Assembly (NCBI GenBank): GCA_017591395.1
Contig: WEDG01009011.1
Location: forward strand, 44,256 to 108,255
Length of the DNA stretch: 64,000 nucleotides
Direction of reading: 5' to 3'
From: Schistocephalus solidus
Lineage: Eukaryota > Platyhelminthes > Cestoda > Diphyllobothriidea > Diphyllobothriidae
In this document: one piece after another, positions 12,071 to 24,715 of the stretch
Layout: each line of letters opens with the position of its first letter
Position numbering within the stretch: position 1 is the stretch's first letter
Notes under the pieces: generated by a model
Databases searched by the model: none
Seen by the model: the letters and a program-made list of their open reading frames with translations, nothing else
Told to the model about the DNA's origin: nothing
Made by a program: the position numbers and the translations under genes

Positions 12071-13194
12071 GGAGGCCGAGTGCAGGGACCGAGATCTGGC
12101 AGTTGGAACCTCGCAAGCTCTGTTACGCCTCCACCTGTCGGGCGCATGCAACAATGCAGACATAAACACCGATGGGGTAGGCGGGGGTCGGAGACAGCGT
12201 AATTTCTGAGAGCTAACGTGGTTACGGGCTTGGACAGAGGAGTAGTGTTGGTTTACAGGCGTCCAATCAGAAAGGTGATCCAGTCACAGAATGTGGATAG
12301 GGGGGGAAGGGTTGGACTGACTTTGATTCTATCCTTCGTTATGGTTGTCGGCAAGAGAGGGATCCACACTATTAATAAACCACAATCATGTTACGGATTG
12401 GCCCTCCCACATGTGATGATGTGAGAAAACCCTGCGAGCAGCATCGACCCGGGAAACAATGTCGTTCTTACTCTACCCATTCGGCAGCAGCCTTTCCCAA
12501 GGGCATTTGAAATTGCCTACTCCTTCAGTTTGACTGACATCAATCCCAAGAAGTGCATTCTCCTGGTTAGGACACAGGCCCAAAACACTTATCTTCCCAG
12601 CGCTTACGGTTAGACCGACCGAATTAACCTAAATCACCCGGGACAGACTGCAGATCACCAAAGTTAGAGGCTAACAGGATGATCTTATTAGCGTAGTTGG
12701 GATCAGGCAGCACCATCAAAACCATTCCGGGTTATTTCGAGAATTCAGTCAACGGCGTAGTTGAACAGAAGGGGCGACAGGAGACAACCTTGTCTAGCAC
12801 CAGATTTGAATGGGTGGGAGAGATTGCTATGGATCAGAACCCGCGCGGTGGTGAAACAACAGTAGATCCTACTATTGACATTAAAATTTCGTCGGCATAC
12901 CTCCCAGTTCCATTATTCGCTAGAGGTACTCATGATGGACGGAATCCCAAGCAAAGCCGGATCTTATATTAGATGGTTGGGAGGGATTTTCGCGGGGATG
13001 AATTTCGCCGGCATACTGTCTAGTTCCATTTTCAGCTACAGAGACTTTTGACGGACGAAATGGAGAGCTGTGGCGATGTCACCAAAAGAGACGGCCGTCG
13101 GTTGCTGGTAGCAATGGCGGGATTCAAGAATGCGCAACCACAATGTTAACATCTGGTCCACACATCCTCGCGCAATTCAAAAGCCGGCACCGTT

Positions 13195-13515
13195 GGGTGC
13201 CACCATTGAGTCACAAACACACACGACGACAGTTCGACCGTCCATTTCGACGAGGTCCACCGTATGCTCCACACCAGGTGGTGCAGGGACGGTGACTTGC
13301 GCGTGGATTAGTTTTATGTTATAGTAGACTTGCACTGCAGCTACCACACTCTTCTTCCTCCCCTGCCTGAGCCCGGTGTCCTGACAGAGTCAAGAAGACC
13401 GGAGGTGGGAGAGGGCGCAGGTGGCTGGCACGGCCGGGGCCCCTAGGCGTGCCACCACCCCCTCACGTTCGGCATTTGTTATGGGAGCGCAACCCGAATA
13501 ACGCCTGCCGTGCCG
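13195..13515 (+). repeat. Repeat A copy
   Basis: Well-preserved plus copy: GACAGTTCGACCGTCCATTT, GGTGCAGGGACGGTGACTTG, CTGCAGCTACCACACTCTTC, GACAGAGTCAAGAAGACCGG and a distal segment GCAACCCGAATAACGCCTGC. Confidence 0.93.
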
Positions 13516-14013
13516 TGATGTGTCCCCCGCGTCCGAGGATAACGACATTGAAGACCGGCACAACAATATCAGTGAGGCTTATGCTGCGGTAATTCCCACA
13601 CTTCGGCTTATCTCCCTTCACGAAGAACGACCTCATTTCCTCCCGCTTGCCCACTCACTTCATGAAGTTGTAGAGCCTAAGCAGTGTTGGTATTCAGAAC
13701 ACTACAATCATCAGACCCAGTTCCGTTTTTGGGGAAAAGGTTAAAGATACCAGCCGAAGTCGTGCATTCTGTATAAACTCAGTGGTATTCATAGGCTCCG
13801 ACGCCCACTTCTGTCCGCTAGGGTGATATGGGTGTGAACGAATAAAAATCAAGGAGAGTCGGTCAGTGACCACTTGGTTAGTTGATTGGATGAGAGCAGT
13901 TTCGTGGGCGCCCGTGATTGGCTGTCCCCGAGGCTGCATGAGTGCATAGTCTGACAACTTGAAAACGGCGAGTACATGACCTCTAGCGCGCCGTGGAGGG
14001 ATTATATGCGCTT

Positions 14014-14042
14014 GGGGGGGGGGGGGGGGGGGGAGGGGGGGG
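14014..14042. repeat. Poly-G tract
   Basis: Twenty-eight of 29 bases are G, with one A near the end. Assembly length is unreliable at such tracts. Confidence 0.95.
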
Positions 14043-16475
14043 CGCTACAGGGTCTAGGGAGTCAGGGTACCGACTCAGGACGCATATATTTCAGTGGGAA
14101 TACCGTCTTCTCTAGGCGTCTGAGGAGGAGAGAGTGAAGGTTGAATGACACTGCATAGGCTAGAGAGGTATACAAACTCGGCTAAGCAGGAGCGTGGACG
14201 TGATAGGTTAGTCATCGAAGTTGAGAAGGTGCTTGAAGTAGGCACGCTATCGCTCGACATTGACCGAGTTGTCAGCGATAAATCCGACATTAACATCGTG
14301 AACAGAGTCACTTATTGCCGAGAGCTTAACACTATATTGGCGAATAATTTGGTAGAGATTTCCGAGAGGGACCAACATTTCAGGTCTGTTCCATGGGAGT
14401 CGCTATTTCAGCCCAATAATTGTTGCAAGAATCTCTAGTTGACTTTTCCCTCATTTTCGGGAGTTAGCGAAAAGAATCATTATTGTTGGATCAGACTCAA
14501 TCCAGCCACTGCGGAGCCGTTAGGGGAATCCAAAACATTTCTCAGCTGCCTAACGCGGACTGATTACTTTAATGATGACCCTCTCTTTCGACTCAGGTTA
14601 CAAAACGAGGCCAAATTTCAGCGCTCAGGGCCGTGTCGGTGTTAGTTGGCCGCACTTTTGCGATAACAGGGTGCCGTGCACGTGACAATTAGGGTGTGGG
14701 TGAGAGGCGAAATGTGAGGGGTGTGCGAACGAGAACATGATCTGACCCATTGGCGTTACTAGTTTCGGGACCACGCATTGGGCTATCACCAGAGGAATCT
14801 TGGACAGACTAGAGTACAGGTGATCTGACTAGGCGTAGGTTTAGTACCAGGTCAGCCGATGTTTGTGGCTCTGCTGGATATCGGTTGTAGACTTCTACGA
14901 AATTACACAGACGACTACTAACTTACTCATAAAATCACGCGACTTGAGCATAAACTTCGATAAACAGCGGTCATCTTCTAGACGGGGAAAAAGACGGAAA
15001 CTCGTACAGCCAGAAAACATTTCGCGTTGCGAGGACAGGTCAAATGGTCGATATTCAAATTGTCCTGACAACAGTGTCTCTACCACTGACCTGTAGCCCA
15101 CGACGTCTCCTGTTAGTCTGGGCTTGACAAAATAATTGCTATTTATTAGAATTACGGAATACAGTAGGTTTATTCCGCGAAAGCGTCCATATTCTGCTTG
15201 CGTGCGATTGGTCCGGAGAGGTGTTTTAGACTGTATTCGAATCGCCTTCTGCGTGGGGGAATAACAGACAGATTATGGACACGAAGAAGAACTCAAAATG
15301 TGCACTCAACGCGAATTCCGGGTATCAACAGTTCGACGTCCCACCAACTTCTAATAATTTGTCTCGAGAAGACAGCTAGTACTCACAATTACAGTCTGTT
15401 AAGTGTGTCATAAAATGTTAACTAACACACACATATTATCTCAGTCAGAAAAAGATAAGGTAGACTAAGGTGCACGATCTACTAAGATGCAGCAGAAGCC
15501 GAAAATATTTTAGCCACGTCAGTCACGTCACGTCTTTGGGACTGTCTTCAAAAATAACCCTCATTAAAATGACAACTTACCATCGATTCTTAACATCCCT
15601 ATACATTCAAAATATCCTTTCTTGCATTCATTCTGTGGGTATATTACGTCTTCTTAAAATTTTATACTCGTAACAGGGCTACCTTTTGGTCCAAAAGTCT
15701 TTGGTTCCGATTTTTAAATATCGTAAAGGTCTTTTAAACCTTACCACATCCATCCGTTTACAAATGCTCCTTAAACAATTTACGTGATCCACTGCAAATT
15801 CTTAAATCCTACATAAAGTACCTTCTTAACAGGATTACAATATGCATGATTATTCCTTAAATTGAAATTGCATAGCTTGTAGTTAGTTTGGAGGCCTCAA
15901 ATGGTAAGTGTGACGCCAGTTCGGGCTCACGATTATGCGGCAGTTTAATTTTTTTCATAAAATGGACTGTATTCATTCTTTGAGCATAAAATAAAAATGA
16001 AATTTACTAGAAAAAAAGCATGGGAAAGGATATTTTATGCATGATTTTTAAAAACAATGTTTAAATTTATAATGATATCGAAAATCAACAAAAAATCCTA
16101 CTAAATTAGCAGTCATTTTTAGTAAGTGTCCCGAAAGACGCTCCTTCAAAGGGCCGAAACCCGGAGGTGCAAGTAAAATATCTTCTGCATAGCCAATAAA
16201 TATTACGATTCAAACCAAATAATCAGTTCCAACCGAAATCCAATCACGTCACCCATTCTTAACTCTACCAGGGCAGCAGCCCAGTTTCCAGGCGTGAATT
16301 CGGCCTTACCAAAGCAGTATGTTTGCACAAAACCACAGAAAGAGAGAGAGAGCACTATCAAACCCCTTTTGGTTAAGAACGTCAGTTGCTAAAAATACGC
16401 GCCAAGTCAAACCCTAGGATTAATTAACTAGTAAAAAAATATACAACCAAAAAGGGGAGATAGAATTTTTTCTAC

Positions 16476-16577
16476 CGTTGTCGATCTTCCTTGTATTTAT
16501 TTGTACAATTGTCGAAGAGCACTTGATTCATTTCCATGAAGAGCTTCAAGGCGTTGTAGATAAGCCCGTGGATTGTC
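16476..16577 (-). CDS. PPP2R5D-like: B56 subunit exon 9
   Basis: 102 nt between acceptor TTCCCTCAG and donor GTAGAA, 33 codons with split codons at both ends. Encodes [18 protein letters not shown], then [15 protein letters not shown]. The sequence [11 protein letters not shown] is typical of gamma/delta B56; alpha/epsilon subunits diverge here. The split CG|G codon (Arg) leads into the charged EREEMKKREKAW of exon 10. Confidence 0.97.
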
Positions 16578-16864
16578 CTGAGGGAAGGGCAGCGGCGGTG
16601 GGAGAGGGTAGGGGAGAACAGAAAGAGAAAAGTTAGTCGCGCGAACCAAAGGGTGGAAGATGCACAGACGGCGCTGTGTCAAACGTCCGCCCATAATCGC
16701 GCGTTGAGCACCACCGAACAAAATGGCCACGCCGAGTTGGACAACAGCGGCGAACGAAGCCACAAAAGATGGATTGTAAAGGGCCAATGAGGAGGCAGAG
16801 AGACGAGGGCAGCGACCAATGGCAGAAGGTCTTATGCAAATACGCGGAGCGGACAGTTAGAAAA

Positions 16865-17165
16865 CCCAGTACTGTGAGTGTCCTTCCAGTGTGCCCCTAG
16901 AACGGGGCCATGAGGAACCCTGGGGCGAGATTAGGGCACGGCAGACACCTCCATAGCAAATGCCACACATGGGGCTGGTGGCACGCCTAAGCGTAGGCCC
17001 GTGCCGCGTCAGTCACCTACGCCCGGTCCCGCCTCCCGTCTTCTAGACTCTGTCTCAGCACCGAGACCAGGTGAGTGAGAGGGGAGGGACTGAGGTAAAT
17101 GCTTCGCAAGTCTGCTATTACTATAAATTGATTTGCGAGCAATTAACTATCCTTGCGTTCATCTT
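16865..17165 (-). repeat. Repeat A copy, minus orientation
   Basis: Plus strand carries CCCGTGCCGCGTCAGTCACC, GGTCCCGCCTCCCGTCTTCT, GACTCTGTCTCAGCACC and TCTGCTATTACTATAAATTG in the order expected for an inverted copy. The GACGGTGACTTG core itself is lost at 17,140-17,165. Confidence 0.75.
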
Positions 17166-18348
17166 GCCGCAGTGGATAGCCTCGGCAACGACGATCGGGC
17201 TGTCAAGAAGTTAATTTAAGATGGGAGGCAGCAAAAGTAGGCACTGTTGTTAACACTGAAAACACTTGTGTGAAAGGATGTAGGAGGATGAGCAGATTTG
17301 AGCAGAAAACTATACCTACACGCTAGTATATTCGGATCCACTGATAGATTAGGTAAAGGTCGTACTCATTGAATAGCACCAGTGCGTGCGCAGACAGCGT
17401 CAAAACGACTGAGGATGAGGGTGGAGACGCAACAACTTATTCGTTATTCATTCGCCTTCGTGCGGCACACATGTTGGCACCAACCCATACCACTCAGGTG
17501 ATCTTCACATCAGCAAAGGTTGCCACAAGACCATATACTAATGAACCACTACAAGTTAATCCACAAATCTGCACAATCCTGCCCGTTGGCAAACCTCACA
17601 GAACCCACTTTTGGACAGCCTGGCACAGCAAAAGCTAGTCCTATGTCCTTTCTTCTTGTCTATCAACAATATGATTGGACGCAGTGTTTGACGTGGATAA
17701 AGCCGCTCATGACAGGACCCGGTAAGCCTCAATAGGGCCTGAGCGCCGCAGGCAGTCAGCTGCTTTAAGAGGATGAAAGGTAATTCCTTCAGACAGTCAA
17801 CAAGATTTTGCATTCTCCTGAGGCACTGCGGTATACGCGCGAGCGAAATATCGGTGCGGAATAACAATGAGACACACAGCTCTAACAGAAGAAAAACAGA
17901 CGTTTTAGCCCTGCTGCGACTGACTACTATTTACTCTAAGAAGTCTCACTGACAATGAGAAGGAAGATTAGTAAGACAGAAAGCCCGGACACATCAGTAA
18001 ACGCCATTTTTGTTGACTGAGGCTGAGCAACAGGACGGAAAATTTAATTCTACCCTGCCTACCACAACGCACTCAATGCGGTGATGCATGTTTCGGTCTG
18101 CACCAGCCTCAACTTACGCAATCTTAAACTTCGCCCACCGTAGTGTGATACCATTAAGGAGACATAAACTGGTGTGTGCCGGCAGGTTGAATGGAGACGT
18201 CAACCTCTGCACGAAGCCCTCGAACCCAGCCGCACCACAATCGGCTGGACGCCACCATGGTCCGGTTGTATATACCGAGAGCAGCACCTTCTTTTCGAAT
18301 AGTTCAACCATCGTGGGCATCGTCTTTTGTCATGATACAACCAACAAC

Positions 18349-18395
18349 GAAGAAGAAGAAGAAGAAGAAGAAGAAGAAGAAGAAAAAGAAGAAGG
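18349..18395. repeat. (GAA)n microsatellite
   Basis: About fifteen GAA units with one interruption near the end. The long Glu/Lys ORFs crossing it are artefacts of the period of three. Confidence 0.97.
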
Positions 18396-19379
18396 ACATG
18401 AGGCTCACGAACCATTTAGTTGTTTAACTACCTTCAAAGTCCTAACGGATGCGATGACGCAAACCGATGTTGGACGCAAGCATCGACCGGAGACGTGAGT
18501 CATAGCGTTCTCATACACTAGATGACGGAAATCCGACGGCTCAACCCCTCCTACCATGTGGCCTTCAGGAGAATTTAAACGTCTCCGTTTCATTCGTACT
18601 GAGGAAAACCCTGTTATTGACTAATCTGCCACCCCCTTTCTCCAAGGTGGTCAATGCGTGTTCAGTATTTGAGACAGCTGATCGATCGTGGGCGTGACTT
18701 CGCAACAAAACACGCATTGCATGCGCCAGACAAAATAACAGTAAGGAATGACAATGCGTCCTGATCCCGATCACGTAGGAACACCAAGAAACCTCGAAAT
18801 ACAAAGGCGTCTGCTTTACTGCTGTTGTCGGACCATAAATTACCCCCTGCTTCGCTGGTCTCAACGGGATGCACTGGAAGTGCGCTTCATGGAAAAAGTA
18901 GTTAAATCGCCTCATTACCTGCACTTGATGGGTTGCGTGGCGTGCAGCGCATCTACGACACAACAACAGACGTCATATCCGTATCACCAAATGTCCACTG
19001 ATAAAATCAAGGGAAGGGAGAGAGCGAAACCGATACGGAGTCAGCGCTTTTCTCTTAGCATATAGGCACACTCGTCGCTAAAGTAAACCCGATGCATTTG
19101 AACCTCCCACGAGCGTAAAATGTCGTGGCATGGGAAAGAAGCTAGTGGACGAGATAACTCGGGCCTCGCTTGGAACGGGACTAGTTCCCTCTCAATATGG
19201 CCTTCATTACTTCTCGCATGGTTAGAACATCCAAGTGCGTGTGGGGAGCGCGAAAAACAGGAATGTACGTCACATAAACAAATTTACTCCCAAGTCGGCT
19301 TGATTCGCATAGACCGCTGATGTCCCTGAGAGTGCGGGGCCGACCCAAATTGAATCCAGCATTCACCTCTTCACCACAA

Positions 19380-19830
19380 ATAATTACGACAGTTCGACCA
19401 TCATTACGGACGATCTCCACCATGTGCCCCCACACAGCAGGGAGGGGACAGAGACGGTGACTTGCGCGTGAATTAGTTTAAAGCGAGTGTAGACTCGAAC
19501 AACATCCAACACACTCTCTCCTCCCCTCAGAGACACGTGGACCTCATGTCAGTACAGAATCTATATTACCGGAGGCAGGATCTGGCACCAGTGGCTGAAA
19601 ACGCTAAACGGCTCGTCCACGCGGGCCACACATACGCACCTGGTCGACGCAAGATGAACCAGATTTTCATGCAAATATGAAAGGGACGACTAGGATCTCA
19701 AATGGATGAGTACTGTAGAGGCCACACTCAGAAGAAGCCAGCACAGTTTGACTCTCCGCCCTAAGAGGACCGAGTTATCTAGTTATTTAGCAGCGCCTTC
19801 CGATTCACAGCTTTTAACACACCGGTAGGC
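19380..19830 (+). repeat. Repeat A copy
   Basis: Starts ACGACAGTTCGACCATCATT, keeps GACGGTGACTTGCGCGTGAA, CTCTCTCCTCCCCTCAG, ATTACCGGAGGCAGG, and a diverged distal half ending CACAGCTTTTAACACACCGG. Confidence 0.88.
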
Positions 19831-20884
19831 GTGCCATCACACCCCGCCCCCGGTATGTGGCAGCGGGTGTGGGTGCAACGCAAAAGTACCGCTGCACAGT
19901 CCATGAAAAATTATTCCGCAGAACTGAAGGCTTGTCTATTTGGCAGCCAACCTTCACTGAACGCCTCTGGACGCGTCGGGTGGTCCGCAGAAAAGCTAAC
20001 AGGAAGCTCTCTTCCTCTCAGGGCTTTTAGTTGCGAAAGCTCATCATTATTGGTAGCACTGCATAGATGCAGGACAGATCTACAGTCTCGGTCATTAACG
20101 CAAGAATGCACTTTAAATGGCATGGCCTTTTGCGTCGGCTGATACTGCCAAACGGCAGAGTAATTATCCTGCACATGGGCTCATATGAGCCGCGGTGGCT
20201 TCCAAACAGAAACTATTTCAAATTGATAACAACGCGATGAGCGACGACGTTCCAGAGGCAGCGTTTAGTCCTTTAAGAGACGAAAAGGGCATGCTAGGAA
20301 GGGTCTACCTCTGTTTATTTGTCGTCCTGGCGAGGGAGAGAGATATTCGCACAGTGAAGTAGCCCATAACAGCACTATGAATGCAGTAGGCCAGTTTGTT
20401 TTCCTAATTTATCCGAAACTATGGACTCGGTCTATGGAAATGCTCTTCGGGATGTCCCGTAGGTCGAAAATGTCACCAAAGCTCTTCAAATTGACGAACC
20501 CAATGGCAGCTGGCATAAACCACGCGTAGGGACAGTTCTGCGCTATCAATGCTGGCATCTGACAGGACTGTGTATCCCTATCAGACGTGTTAAACTATGC
20601 GAGTGACGTGATTTGGACATCTTGAAAAGGACTCAGGCCTGTTGGAACTTCAACTGCACTGACAAAAATGACTACCCGGAAGCTCCTCAAAGAAAACACA
20701 ACCTCCCTTCGGACCCTTAAAATATTAGGGACTGGCCTGGTAGAACGGGACCGCGCGGCATATACGTTGAGCCAGCACGGGGACGCCAAGCTTTACTGGG
20801 AATGCGCATCCAAAACAGGGAGAGAGGGTGGTGGCACACCAAGGCACAAGTTCACGCCGCGCCAGCGTCCGATCCGCTTTCAGT

Positions 20885-21050
20885 CTTCTTGAATGCGGGC
20901 CCAGGAGTGTTAGAGAGCAGAGAGTGCGATAGATGCAGTGCACGTCTTATATCACTAATTCACGCGCAAATCACCGTCCCTGCGCCCACTCTGCCCTGAG
21001 GCACACGGACAAACTCGTCGTCTGAATCGGTGAGACCGTCTTGGTGTCAA
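20885..21050 (-). repeat. Repeat A copy, truncated, minus orientation
   Basis: Plus strand shows GAGAGTGCGATAGATGCAGT and TCACGCGCAAATCACCGTCC, then a diverged GACAAACTCGTCGTC segment. Only the proximal ~160 bp remain. Confidence 0.8.
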
Positions 21051-22254
21051 AAAAACCCATGAACAGATTCGGCAAAGTCTAACTCGTAACTGATTCTGGA
21101 GGCCACTCGTGCAAAATTCACGTCCATATAACTAAACCAGACAAACGAGAAGCGATGTTTATAGCAAGCATCAAGGTCATTTGCTCTACCTGAGAAGGTG
21201 GCTGGCAGAATTGAGTAAAGCTTTCGGAAAGGTTTAAACCGATTTGCTGATTTTCGCGGTCGGTTAGCTGATATTTTCAAATCACGCCCAAGGCTGCCGA
21301 GGAGTAGAAACTAATGGGAAACCTAGTCGACTGGGGAAAATGAGCGGTGGAGGCCAAACAGAACAGACCCAGACAGAGCGAATGTGACTTCAAATTGAAG
21401 ACCAGAAGTCATAGTACCTCCGAGGACGGAAGAATTTGAAAACCACAGACGAAGTTCAGAGAAAGTTGAGGATCTCCAACAGCACATCTCTGTATAATGA
21501 GGATGATCACACGAAAACCGGTATTGTGTGGGAGAGGGAACTTCTGTTAGAGAATACGGAGGGAAGTCGGCCAAAAGGGTTGATTGTCTGTAGGGGTGGT
21601 GTAGTGGCGAGGCAATACCACACAAGTCGTCATAGCTAATAAAAACACCGGCACTCACGACAATCATTAAGGTACACATATAAAGGGAAAGATTCATGAT
21701 GCATTTTTGATCGCTGACTGTGAAAACACGACCTACGGACATAAACTACTTGGCTAATTCGGGTGCAAACTGTGACTGTGATCGAGGATGCAGAAGTTTT
21801 TTTAAATGAAGCGGCAGTTTGAGAGACCGTGGCAAAAAGTATAGTAACACTGGAAGCGTCATTAGTAAGAACCAGACGCCTTTAAAAAGGGGGGAGGCGT
21901 GGGCTAGCAAGAAATCACACGACGCCACGTGGAGACAACAACGAACACCAATAGCCCCGGATTAGAGGAGGGGTAACTCGCACATTAAGGGGCTCATGAT
22001 GAGAAAGATCTGCACGGGAATGTTAGTGTGTTCCGCTTGACGATACAAAGTATACACGACTAGACGTGACTTTGTGCACCTAAAGCCTCCTCTCAAGAGG
22101 GCCGATACCTTGCCCTTAAGGAGACTGGAGGGGCTACCGTAGGTTAGTTTTGTTCATCGGGTCGAACGTTTACCGAGGTGTGGCACTGCTGAGCTCTGCT
22201 AAAGGTGCAGCAACAACAGGTATAGTCCAAGCCGTATGAAAGTTAGTTCAGCTG

Positions 22255-23215
22255 CGCCATTGACTGGATTCTCGGAAGAGGCCTACACGGTTTTGACGGT
22301 GTGAAGTTTTCACCCGAACACCGACTGACTGACCTAGACTACGTGGACGATATTGCCTTCCTAGCCCCAAGCATTGGTGATCTACAGGCTGTGGTGTCAC
22401 AAGTGAATGAGATGGCTACTTCCATCGGCTTATTCATAAACCCTGGGAAGATCAAATTGTTTTCGAGCTACATCTCCGACTAGGAGAAGGTATCCCTGGG
22501 GATTAATGGCTGCCAACTTCAAGAAGTAGACAGTTTTCAATATCTGAGACGAGGCTGCTGCCGAATGGACAAAGTAAGGTAGACATTGTTTCCCGAATTG
22601 ATGCTAATCTTCGGGATTTCTCAATCCTCAGAAAGTGCGTATGAGTCCGATGCGACATCTCCACCACCACGAGGATCCGTGTGTACCGTGCACCCGTCCG
22701 GTCGTTCATCCTCTACGGTTGTGAATGCTGGGCTGTGTGGGTGGAAGCTGAGCGAAGACTGGAGGTATTGGACCGTCACTGCCAAAGATAAACCGACTTC
22801 GTATAAATGAGGCAGTGCGCACTCGCTGTGACAATATTACGAAGATATATCACATCATCCGAGAAAGACGACTGATGTTGTTTGGGCACGCTCTCCATCG
22901 TCCGCCTCACGAGCTCAGTTCTACTACCCCCGGACCCGGCGCCTTTGCCCACCTCGAAGGGGGGGGGGGGGGGGGGGGGGGGGAACTCAAAACCCTAGCT
23001 CGACGCAGTTCGTCAAGACATGAAAGAGGTTCTTGGACCTTCGGTATGCGACCTCCGTCGCTGGAGAAGAGAATGTGCTTCACTGTCCAGATCTGCTGCC
23101 GCGGATCGTCACGCGTGGTGAGGCACAATCCGTGACAGCATCGCAAACGACCACATCCGTCATGAGCGCAGCCGCACCAAGTACAAGTACGCATGAAATT
23201 ATCGTGCAGTCAGGC
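22255..23215 (+). mobile_element. LINE family L-B: RT catalytic region and C-terminus, decayed
   Basis: In frame from 22,259 the sequence encodes AIDWILGRGLHGFDGVKF, HRLTDLDYVDDIAFLAPS (YVDD, the two catalytic aspartates of reverse transcriptase) and INPGKIKLF, then a stop at 22,481. Later frames hold the C-terminal landmarks of this family: FGHALHRPPHEL near 22,880 and the QDM..VLGPS segment near 23,020. Frameshifts and a 25-base G run (22,959-22,983) break it. It lies in intron 8 of the B56 gene, in antisense orientation to it. A non-functional fragment. Confidence 0.9.
22959..22983. repeat. Poly-G tract inside L-B
   Basis: Twenty-five consecutive G. In the related L-B copy at 57.7 kb this position encodes a run of Arg codons (LRRRRRGQLKTW), so the tract is an expansion of a purine-rich coding segment. 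Confidence 0.9.
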
Positions 23216-23400
23216 ATATAGTGAAACTGTCGGTTCAGCAATGTGACTTTCCCTCTCTCCAGGTACCACATGCACAATGCTGAACGATATAATGGCTGGT
23301 TAGTCAAACAAAACTCGGGTGGGAAGCGAATCCTGCCCAGTTTTACTTCGACAGTGCCAATAGTTTTGGGCCAGAGTGGACCGTCAGGCAGTGGAGATGA

Positions 23401-23413
23401 GAGGAGAGAGAGC

Positions 23414-23444
<31 letters not shown>

Positions 23445-23451
23445 AGGAGGA
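23401..23451. repeat. GA-rich microsatellite
   Basis: Almost pure GA/GGA tract ending about 50 bp from the donor side of exon 8 (inside intron 8). Confidence 0.95.
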
Positions 23452-23503
23452 TACGGGGCATGAATTGAACAGGGCTGCTTTTGCAAATGAAGCGAGTACT
23501 CAC

Positions 23504-23628
23504 TTGTTCCAGTGCTGTTTTGTCCGGTAGAGCGCGGGGAACATGATTGGAAGAATGGTTTCGACGTTATCAGTCATGAGTGTAAGGATGTATTCATTAC
23601 TCCAGAGGTAAAGGGCGCGTTCAGCGAC
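23504..23628 (-). CDS. PPP2R5D-like: B56 subunit exon 8
   Basis: 125 nt (41 codons plus 2 nt) between acceptor ACTGTAG and donor GTGAGT. Encodes [18 protein letters not shown], then [11 protein letters not shown] and TKQHWN. The split codon AA|G gives Lys, restoring the [15 protein letters not shown] sequence across the junction with exon 9. Trp-Ser-Asn-Glu replaces the usual Trp-Asn-Asn-Glu, otherwise close to family consensus. Confidence 0.97.
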
Positions 23629-24189
23629 CTACAGTTAGAAAAAACGATAATACCTTTTAGAAGACGAGTTGGTGAGCATACGCTTGCTTTAGATAAATTC
23701 TAGTCGAAAGAAGTGCATGCTAAGCGCACAAGGCCGATTTCCTCAATCTGATGGCGGCCGCTTCTGCTGTTGCTAGCAGACACTGGCCAGTGACTTGGGG
23801 TAGTTTAGTGGGACCGTATAAATCACAGGAAAGGCCACTTTGGGTCGATACAATGTTCGGAATGAAAAACGTGTGCGAAAATAGCGCTGGTTACGCTCTT
23901 AACTTCGCATTTTCTCAGTCATGCATGCAAGTTTTCTCTTATCCTTTGGGATAGGCACCGACTCGTTCGACCAATAGAACCTGCTCCACAGGAGCAAGTA
24001 AATGAGTTATCTGAGCTGGCACGGTATCAGTGCAAAACAGGGTTGATCGAGAATAATATCAAACCCTGGCTGCGCCGAAGGTTCGTTAAACAGCTTGGAC
24101 CCAGGGCATAATTATTCGACCACAATGAAGAAGAATATGGAAAGAAACGTACTGATAAGGATTAGGAGCTGCTAGTAACTACTTCTGGC

Positions 24190-24715
24190 TTATTCTTTGA
24201 TGAACGTTCAGCGATGGTTATCGGAACTCACTCGTCTCGCTCTGAGTTGGGGTTCATTCTCGAGCCTCACCAGCAGCCGCACAGCGGCTAGTAGTAGAGG
24301 TAGAATAACAAAGCCGAAAAAAAAACAAGGGAGGCTGGAATGGCCATTTCTGACTCATTAGCCGTCGTCAGCCAGTCATACCCAATCTCAGGTGGTGCCC
24401 TAACCGCTATGCGGTTGCTGGCGTGGCTCGAGAGTGAGCCTCAAGGTAGAGCAGAACGAGTGAGTTTCGTTAGCGATCGGTGAGCATTCATCAACGAATG
24501 CCAGTCAATATTCCTAATCTTAAACGGCAAGACAACGAGCCCGTGGCTCAATGGTTAGAGCGTTGGACTTCCGATAAACGGGTCGCGGGTTCGAGCCTCG
24601 GGTGGGGCAGCACCACCTGGGGTTGGGTATGACTGGTTGACGACGGTTAATGAGCCAGAAAGAGCCCTTCCAATCTCCCTTGTCTTTTTCGGCATTGTTA
24701 TTCTACTTGTGGCTT
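24190..24715. repeat. Inverted pair of B2 tRNA-like units
   Basis: Order on the plus strand: Y leader inverted (24,190-24,300), B2 body inverted (24,300-24,400), Y leader forward-type (24,405-24,510), B2 tRNA-like region plus body (24,530-24,715). The forward tRNA-like part reads GAGCCCGTGGCTCAATGGTT, TTAGAGCGTTGGAC, then CGCGGGTTCGAGCCTCGGGT. Matching arm blocks: GTAGAATAACAA, AAGGGAG, CATTTCTG-type, CAGTCATACCCAA. The arms pair over more than 200 bp. Confidence 0.88.

Larger units (their letters stand above)
8694..16475 (-). other. B56 intron 9
   Basis: 7.8 kb. Holds repeat A copies (11.76 and 13.2 kb), a degenerate B1, a poly-G tract and an AT-rich segment at about 15.4-16.4 kb that may include a decayed copy of the repeat seen at 45.0-45.7 kb (CATCCATCCGTTTA at 15,746 is the inverse of TAAACGGATGGATA at 45,679). 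The rest is without recognisable content. Confidence 0.8.
16578..23503 (-). other. B56 intron 8
   Basis: 6.9 kb. Holds repeat A copies at 16.87, 19.38 and 20.89 kb, the (GAA)n tract, the L-B RT fragment and GA-rich DNA. Between 17.2 and 18.3 kb and 19.8 and 20.9 kb nothing is recognised. Confidence 0.85.

Noticed and set aside
24538..24612. Functional tRNA gene
   Set aside because: A- and B-box-like motifs are present, but the anticodon arm does not fold convincingly and the sequence recurs as a dispersed B2 repeat with a constant body and tail.
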